Shown here: positions 58,980 to 64,000 of the stretch, piece by piece
Position numbering within the stretch: the first letter of the stretch is position 1
How the letters are laid out: each line of letters begins with the position of its first letter
Source of the DNA: Marimonas lutisalis
Lineage (GTDB): Bacteria; Pseudomonadota; Alphaproteobacteria; Rhodobacterales; Rhodobacteraceae
NCBI RefSeq assembly: GCF_005434965.1
Contig: NZ_SKCI01000001.1
Coordinates: 1,262,952 to 1,326,951 of the forward strand
Direction: 5' to 3'
Length of the DNA stretch: 64,000 nucleotides
Notes under the pieces: generated by a model
What the model saw: only the letters and a program-made list of their open reading frames with translations
What the model was told of the DNA's origin: nothing
The model's database searches: none
Program-made: the position numbers and the translations under genes

Positions 58980-60796
58980 GGCCGGTTCAAGTCGCGACAG
59001 TAATCCTTGGGAACGCAGTCGCGCCGCTCGACATAGCCGCGGAAGCGCTCGACCAGGTTGACGTTGAAAAAGGCAAAGCTTTTTGCCGGCATGTCTCCGC
59101 CTGCCACGCCGTTCATCTGGCGCCCTTCGGCCGGTCCAGCCCAGATTCCGGTGGCAATGCCGTGATCGGCAAAGCCGATAAACCAGGCATCGCGGTTTTC
59201 CTGGCTGGTGCCGGTCTTGCCAAAGGCCGCCGCGCCGCGAAACTGCGCGGCGGGCGCGGTGCCGCCCGGCATCGTCACGCGCGCCAGAAGAGCCCGCATG
59301 GCGCGCGCAATTTCCGGCATGACCGCGCGTTCAGAGCGGGGCCACCGGCGATAAAGCATGTCGCCATTCTGCCCCAGCACCCCGCGCAGCACGTAGGGAT
59401 GGTACAGCATCCCATCATGCGCGACCGCATCATAGGCCGCGGTGACCGAGGCAAGCGATGTTTCCGACGCGCCCAGCACGACGCTTGCGCCGGGTTCACG
59501 GCCTTCGGTCAGGCCGATGCGCTCGGCCATCTCTGACACTTTGGCAAACCCAACCTGCTGCGCCAGCCAGTAGGTGCAGACATTGCGCGATTGCCGCAGG
59601 CAGTCCCAAAGCGGGATCTGGCCCAGGTAACGGTAGTCGCTGTTGCGCGGCCGAAACCGGCCGGTCAGTGCGGCGCGATCGTCCTGCACCGTCGAATTGG
59701 CCGTCCAGCCCGCTTCCAGCGCGGCCAGGTAGGTTGCGATCTTGGCGGTCGAGGCCGCCTGCCTGCGCGCCTGCGTGGCGTGGTTCCAGGTAGATCGGCC
59801 ATAGTTGAGTCCGCCCACCATGGCGAGCATCCGGCCTTTGCCATCCAGCGAGATCAGGGCGGCTCTTTCCACGCCGCGTCCGATGTATTTCTTGGCTTCC
59901 CGGGTGATCACGCGGCGTGCCTGCACCTGTGCGATCGGGTCGATCGTGCTCAGCGCGAAAAGCCGCCCGTCTGGCAATTCACCGGCCACCTCGCGCAGTT
60001 CGCGCATGATCTGGTCTTCGAGATGGCGGTCGCGTTCGGGCAGGCGGCGTAGCTGCCGGGGCATCGCCGCGGCGATGTCAACGCGCTTCCCGTTTTCCAG
60101 GTATCCGGCGTCGCGCATCCGTGCCAGCACCAGTTCCGCCCGCTGTTTTACCGCGTCGGGGCGGCGCAGCGGGTTATAGTAGCTCGGCGCGTTGATCATG
60201 GCGACAAGGATCGCGGATTGCGCCAGGCTGAGTTGTTCGGGGTCTATGCCGAAATAGGCCCCGGCGGCATCGCGCAGCCCGAAGACAGGCACGCCACGCG
60301 CCCGCCCGAAATTGACCCGGCTCAGATAGAGCCGGATCACGTCATTCTTGGAATGGGTCAGGCTGATGCGGGTGGCAAAGAAGACCTCGGCATATTTTCG
60401 GAAATAGGTTGGCGCGTTGCCGGTGATCGTGTTCTTCGACAGCTGCATTGCGAGCGTTGAGCCGCCCCTACGTCCGCCGCTTGCGATCGCACGCCCAAGC
60501 GAGAGCGGATCGACACCGAAGTGATAGGGAAACCGCCTGTCCTCGGTGGCGATCAGCGCCTGTGCCAGGTGGCCGGGAATTTCATCCTGGCGCAGGGTCG
60601 GGCCGCAGATGCAGCCGACAGCGCGGACCTGCGTACCGCTTTTTTCCACGATCAGCAGCGGTTGCTTGAGCGCGGCGTGAAAAGCACGCGAGTCGACCGG
60701 ATAGAGGATGAGCAGGACAGATACGCAAACCAATGTGGCCAGGAACACGGCAAGCCAGCGCAAAGAGGTTTTGAAAATCCTGACGAGGGTCGGCAA
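58976..60796 (-). CDS. Bifunctional penicillin-binding protein (GT51 plus transpeptidase)
   Basis: A 606-residue class A penicillin-binding protein. A membrane anchor is at residues 11-32 (SLRWLAVFLATLVCVSVLLI). The glycosyltransferase has ATEDRRFPYHFGVD with catalytic E85 and RRGGSTLAMQLSKN, a PbpC-like variant of GGSTITQQ. The transpeptidase has S349 in ASTAKI, SRN near 404 and FGKTGTS near 527. It polymerises and cross-links peptidoglycan. Whether it is PbpC or a PBP1-type enzyme is open; no C-terminal PbpC domain is apparent. Confidence 0.9.
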   Translation of the reverse strand: MPTLVRIFKTSLRWLAVFLATLVCVSVLLILYPVDSRAFHAALKQPLLIVEKSGTQVRAVGCICGPTLRQDEIPGHLAQALIATEDRRFPYHFGVDPLSLGRAIASGGRRGGSTLAMQLSKNTITGNAPTYFRKYAEVFFATRISLTHSKNDVIRLYLSRVNFGRARGVPVFGLRDAAGAYFGIDPEQLSLAQSAILVAMINAPSYYNPLRRPDAVKQRAELVLARMRDAGYLENGKRVDIAAAMPRQLRRLPERDRHLEDQIMRELREVAGELPDGRLFALSTIDPIAQVQARRVITREAKKYIGRGVERAALISLDGKGRMLAMVGGLNYGRSTWNHATQARRQAASTAKIATYLAALEAGWTANSTVQDDRAALTGRFRPRNSDYRYLGQIPLWDCLRQSRNVCTYWLAQQVGFAKVSEMAERIGLTEGREPGASVVLGASETSLASVTAAYDAVAHDGMLYHPYVLRGVLGQNGDMLYRRWPRSERAVMPEIARAMRALLARVTMPGGTAPAAQFRGAAAFGKTGTSQENRDAWFIGFADHGIATGIWAGPAEGRQMNGVAGGDMPAKSFAFFNVNLVERFRGYVERRDCVPKDYCRDLNRP

Positions 60797-60896
60797 TTGT
60801 CCTGTCTGCCAAGTGTTGCAAACCGAAGAAGGGGGGGTGCATCACGTTACGATACAACCCCCAGATGTGCAAACCCAGTAAACCGGAAACGCGGGC

Positions 60897-62201
60897 TTAC
60901 TTTTCCGGAATCAGCCCCCGCGGGCTGAACCTCAGCACCAGGAGCAGGATCAGCCCCATGGTCAGGAGCCGCATATGCGCGGCGCTTTCCATCAGGTGGG
61001 TTTTCAGCCAGTAGCCATCGCTCATGCCGCTGGTGATGACCTGCATCAGCCACGCGCCGATGGGCTCCACCTGGACCCAGAGGAACCAGATCAGGAATCC
61101 GCCCAGCACCGCGCCCATGTTGTTGCCCGAGCCGCCGACAATCACCATCACCCAGATCAGGAAGGTAAAGCGCAGCGGCTGGTAGGAGGACGGGGTGAGT
61201 TGCCCGTCGAGCGTGGTCATCATCGCGCCCGCCATGCCGCAGATGGCCGAGCCCAGGATGAAGATCTGCAAATGCCGGGCGGTCACGTCCTTGCCCATCG
61301 CCTCGGCGGCGACCTCGTTGTCGCGGATCGCGCGCATCATCCGGCCCCAGGGGCTGTGCAGTGCGCGCTGTGCCATCCACAAGAGGATCAGCAGCACGAT
61401 CAGGAACAGGACCGCGTAGCCGAATTTCACGTAAAGCGTCGAGGCGGTAACCGGATCCATGCCCAGCCCCTCGGCCCGGGCGATAAAGGCCGGGTCCTGC
61501 TGCAGGTCGATTTCGTAGGGTACGGGGCGGGGCAAGCCCACCACGTTCTTCACCCCGCGCGCCAGCCAGTCTTCGTTCTTCATCACCGCGATGATGATCT
61601 CGGCGATGCCCAGAGTGGCGATGGCCAGGTAGTCCGAGCGAAGGCCCAGTGCCGTCTTGCCGATGATCCAGGCGGCCCCGGCGGCCAGAACCGCGCCGAT
61701 AGGCCAGGCCAACAGGATCGGCAGGCCCAGCCCGCCCAGGTATCCGGTGCCGGCCGGGTTCACGGCTTCCACGGCCATTACGCCGCCGTCGAAGACGGTG
61801 CGGTAAAGGAAGAAACCGCCCACGAGAATAACCAGCATGGCCAGCGTGCGCGCCCGGCCCGCAGGGACCTTCTGGTAGGCCAGGATGGCCGCCACGATGG
61901 TGGCTGCACCCAGAACCAGCCCCAGCATCACGCGCAACCCGCCTGCGGCCCAGGCATCGTTGACCGGCGGCATCGACACGATCACCGTGGCCAGCCCGCC
62001 AAGCGCGACAAAGCCCATGATCCCCACGTTGAAAAGGCCCGCATAGCCCCATTGCAGGTTTACGCCCAGCGCCATGATCGCGCTGATCAGGCCCATGTTG
62101 AGGATCAGAAGCGCCGAGTTCCAGCTCTGACTGAACCCGGTCCACAGGATTAGCAGGCCGACAAGGGCGAAAAGCCCGACATTCTTGAGCGTATCGTTCA
62201 T
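60897..62201 (-). CDS. livM: Branched-chain amino acid ABC transporter permease LivM
   Basis: A 434-residue permease with about ten membrane segments. MGLISAIMALGVNLQWGYAGLFNVGIMGFVALGG is the LivM/LivH core, and GRMMRAIRDNEVAAEAMGKDV is the cytoplasmic coupling loop that meets the ATPases. It is longer than E. coli LivM family members by an extra central segment. It overlaps livH by four bases. The C terminus RFSPRGLIPEK is typical. Confidence 0.95.
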   Translation of the reverse strand: MNDTLKNVGLFALVGLLILWTGFSQSWNSALLILNMGLISAIMALGVNLQWGYAGLFNVGIMGFVALGGLATVIVSMPPVNDAWAAGGLRVMLGLVLGAATIVAAILAYQKVPAGRARTLAMLVILVGGFFLYRTVFDGGVMAVEAVNPAGTGYLGGLGLPILLAWPIGAVLAAGAAWIIGKTALGLRSDYLAIATLGIAEIIIAVMKNEDWLARGVKNVVGLPRPVPYEIDLQQDPAFIARAEGLGMDPVTASTLYVKFGYAVLFLIVLLILLWMAQRALHSPWGRMMRAIRDNEVAAEAMGKDVTARHLQIFILGSAICGMAGAMMTTLDGQLTPSSYQPLRFTFLIWVMVIVGGSGNNMGAVLGGFLIWFLWVQVEPIGAWLMQVITSGMSDGYWLKTHLMESAAHMRLLTMGLILLLVLRFSPRGLIPEK

Positions 62202-63208
62202 ACCGCTTTCCCCGTGAAGAGGCCCCTGGGTTTGAAGAGCAGGACGATCAGCAGGATGCCGAAGCTGACCGCGAATTTGTAATCCGTGCTGAGCAGCTGC
62301 ACGAGGCCCGAAGGTTCGAGCGATTCAGGCAGCATGTAGCCCAGCACCTTTTTCCAGGCATAGGTGATGAACACCTCGGAAAAGGCGATGACGAAGCCGC
62401 CGGCGATCGCACCCAGCGGGTTGCCCAGGCCGCCCACGATGGCACTGGCAAAGATCGGCAGCAGAAGCTGGAAATAGGTGAAGGGCTTGAAGCTCTTGTC
62501 GAGGCCGTAAAGCACGCCTGCGATCGTGGCCAGCGCCGCAACGATCAGCCAGGTCACCATCACCACGCGTTCGGGGTTGATGCCCGACAAAAGCGCCAGG
62601 TCCTCGTTATCGGAATAGGCGCGCATTGATTTGCCGGTGCGGGTTCGGTTCAGGAACCAGAACAGCAACGCCACGACGATGACCGCGCTGACCACGGTAA
62701 TGCCCTGCGTGGTCTTCAGCGCCAGGCCTTCCTGCAGGCCGGTCATCTGTTTGAATTCGCGTGCTGTGATGATGAAACGTTCGCCATCGGCAAAGCGCTG
62801 TTCATCGGGCCCGATGATAAAGCGCGTCAATCCGTTGAGGATGAACATCACCCCAAGCGAGGCCATCACGAAGATGATCGGCTTGGCCTTCACCCGTCGG
62901 TAGAACCGGTAAACCACGCGGTCGGTGGCCAGCATCATCAGCCCTGTCACGATGATCCCGAAGGGCAGAGCCAGAAGGGCGGTGGGGAACGGCCCCAGGC
63001 CGATGCCCATCGACTGGAACCACCAGGTGAACAGGATCACCGTCATGGTGCCCACGGCCATCGTGTCGCCATGGGCGAAATTCGAAAACCGCAGGATGCC
63101 GTAGATCAGCGTGACCCCCAGCGCGCCCAGCGCCAGCTGGCTGCCATAGGCGATGCCCGGGACCAGCACGAAATTGGAAAGCGCCACGATGGCGTTGAGA
63201 AAATCCAT
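62198..63208 (-). CDS. livH: Branched-chain amino acid ABC transporter permease LivH
   Basis: A 336-residue permease with about eight membrane segments. The lead is GSQLALGALGVTLIYGILRFSNFAHGD, typical of LivH, and GKSMRAYSDNEDLALLSGINPERVV is the coupling loop. Its start is one base from the stop of a small secreted-protein gene, and its end overlaps livM, so the operon is tight. Confidence 0.95.
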   Translation of the reverse strand: MDFLNAIVALSNFVLVPGIAYGSQLALGALGVTLIYGILRFSNFAHGDTMAVGTMTVILFTWWFQSMGIGLGPFPTALLALPFGIIVTGLMMLATDRVVYRFYRRVKAKPIIFVMASLGVMFILNGLTRFIIGPDEQRFADGERFIITAREFKQMTGLQEGLALKTTQGITVVSAVIVVALLFWFLNRTRTGKSMRAYSDNEDLALLSGINPERVVMVTWLIVAALATIAGVLYGLDKSFKPFTYFQLLLPIFASAIVGGLGNPLGAIAGGFVIAFSEVFITYAWKKVLGYMLPESLEPSGLVQLLSTDYKFAVSFGILLIVLLFKPRGLFTGKAV

Positions 63209-63553
63209 TCAGTCCACTCCGCAATCGCCGTAGTAGTTGATGACCACGGGGCCAGTGCCGATATGGACCGAGAGAATCGATCGGCTGCGCCCCATCGTCA
63301 GGGTATTGAAACTGCCACCCCAGCTTTCAAAGACCGCCTGGCGCCAGTCTGGCCCCTCGGCAGTGAGCCGGATGTCGAAATCGCCGGTGACGTCCGAAAT
63401 CTTGCCCGCGTCGAGATCGGCCGTGATCTGATAGTCGGTAGGCGTGCAGGCCAGTGTCGCGTGACATTCCTGCTCGAACGTGCAATCAACAGGCGCAGAC
63501 TGTGCCGGGGCGGCCAGGAACAACGCGAGGGCGGGCAGGGCAAGGCGGATCAT
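63209..63553 (-). CDS. Small secreted protein B of the liv operon
   Basis: A 114-residue exported protein of unknown family. The signal peptide is MIRLALPALALFLAAPAQSA. The mature part has four cysteines (DCTFEQECHATLACTP and YYGDCGVD), likely two disulfides. The next gene encodes a paralogue with the same spacing. It is directly followed by livH (no gap) and overlaps its paralogue by four bases. A role beside a transporter is inferred from position only. Confidence 0.8.
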   Translation of the reverse strand: MIRLALPALALFLAAPAQSAPVDCTFEQECHATLACTPTDYQITADLDAGKISDVTGDFDIRLTAEGPDWRQAVFESWGGSFNTLTMGRSRSILSVHIGTGPVVINYYGDCGVD

Positions 63554-63888
63554 CCGAACGCCCCCTCGCAGCGGCCGAGATAGGAAATCACCTCGGGGCC
63601 ATTGTTGTTATGGGTCGACAGCCGCGCCGCGGCGGGGGTCAGCGACAGCATGTACTCCGCGCCCGCGCCGGTGGCGAACATCGTCATCAGCCGCCCGGTT
63701 TCCTTGACCGCGACGATCACCAGGTCACCGTAGTCGGTCGAGATCGTCTTGCCTTCGACATCCACCTCGATGGCAAACGTCGTGCCGGCGCAGGGCTCGT
63801 TTTCGTAGCACTCAGTATCGAAACCGCAGGGAAAGGCGAGCGCCGCGCCGGGCAGCAGGCAAAGGGATATGAGGGCAGGGCGCATCAT
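63550..63888 (-). CDS. Small secreted protein A of the liv operon, paralogue of protein B
   Basis: A 112-residue exported protein. The signal is MMRPALISLCLLPGAALA. Its mature part, CGFDTECYENEPCAG to ISYLGRCEGAFG, aligns with protein B at all four cysteines (Cys, Glu-Cys, Cys, then Gly-x-Cys at the end). It starts in the end of the livF-like gene and overlaps protein B, so all are co-translated. Function unknown. Confidence 0.8.
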   Translation of the reverse strand: MMRPALISLCLLPGAALAFPCGFDTECYENEPCAGTTFAIEVDVEGKTISTDYGDLVIVAVKETGRLMTMFATGAGAEYMLSLTPAAARLSTHNNNGPEVISYLGRCEGAFG

Positions 63889-64000
63889 CCCCCGAGGAAG
63901 CTCGCCCGTACTTCCGGATCGGCCAGCAGTTCCTTGCCCGTGCCGGTATGCGCATTGGCGCCCTGCACAAGCACATAGCCCTTGTCGGCGATCTCCAGCG
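63885..64000 (-). CDS. livF: ABC transporter ATP-binding protein LivF, C-terminal end
   Basis: The 38 visible residues (LEIADKGYVLVQGANAHTGT, then ELLADPEVRASFLGG) are the usual C-terminal tail of LivF, after the H-loop. The gene continues beyond the window. LivG has a different end, so LivF is favoured. The stop overlaps the start of small secreted protein A. Confidence 0.8.
   Translation of the reverse strand, partial: LEIADKGYVLVQGANAHTGTGKELLADPEVRASFLGG

Noticed and set aside
60797-60896. Terminator after livM
   Set aside because: GGGGGT and ACCCCC can pair across an 18-base loop on the minus strand, but the stem is short and the T-tract poor, so I left it out.

Overview
The window is about 64 kb of high-GC DNA from the chromosome of an alphaproteobacterium, most likely a marine member of the Rhodobacterales (Roseobacter group). 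Evidence for this: an IscR with a single cysteine, an isc/suf operon with two cysteine desulfurases, a ChpT-type phosphotransferase, ornithine-lipid genes (olsB-olsA), a ribosomal L21 with a helix-hairpin-helix tail, Usg and DUF3553 proteins, and dispersed intergenic repeats of the style common in roseobacters. The assignment comes from protein recognition, not from a search.

Layout. 1-1.7 kb: two DUF2059 secreted proteins and a SET protein. 1.9-7.2 kb: rplU-rpmA, a GNAT, obgE-proB-proA. 7.2-9.7 kb: chpT, DUF3553, olsB-olsA. 9.9-14.9 kb: a ThiE-like protein, trmJ, ctaA, an M32 carboxypeptidase, a GFA protein and a small dimeric-barrel-like protein. 14.9-20.2 kb: gyrA, usg, a YSC84 lipoprotein, hemB. 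20.3-24.9 kb: a membrane protein, mfd and a GNAT. 25-35.8 kb: HD hydrolase, small protein and alpha/beta hydrolase on the minus strand, divergent from the plus-strand Fe-S operon iscR-iscS-sufB-(3 genes)-sufC-sufD-(2 YIP1-like genes)-sufS. 35.8-44.5 kb: spermidine-synthase-like protein, tRNA-Arg(CCG), a large RTX protein, a luciferase-like oxidoreductase, a 2OG-Fe(II) oxygenase and lepA.

44.5-46.2 kb is the most atypical stretch: a low-GC, frameshifted AlbA_2 (Schlafen-type) gene, then about 950 bases with no convincing gene but several strong hairpins and DnaA-box-like sites. 46.2-51.6 kb: an amidase, an octaheme cytochrome c plus membrane cytochrome b behind an FNR-type box, a GNAT and a Tat-exported DUF882 protein. 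51.9-57 kb: L,D-transpeptidase, lpxD, a dedicated ACP and a ketoacyl-ACP synthase, then an IalB protein. 57.1-57.4 kb is non-coding with a predicted promoter and two minus-strand terminators. 57.4-64 kb: a HerA-like ATPase, a class A penicillin-binding protein, and a branched-chain amino acid ABC operon (livM, livH, end of livF) that carries two small paralogous secreted proteins.

How genes work together: the 26.7-35.8 kb operon builds Fe-S clusters under IscR; 51.9-56.3 kb is a cell-envelope cluster (peptidoglycan cross-linking and lipid A acylation); 47.8-50.2 kb is a likely anaerobic respiratory module; 60.9-64 kb is a transport operon. Most of the rest is core housekeeping. No CRISPR array, insertion sequence, prophage or rRNA was seen.
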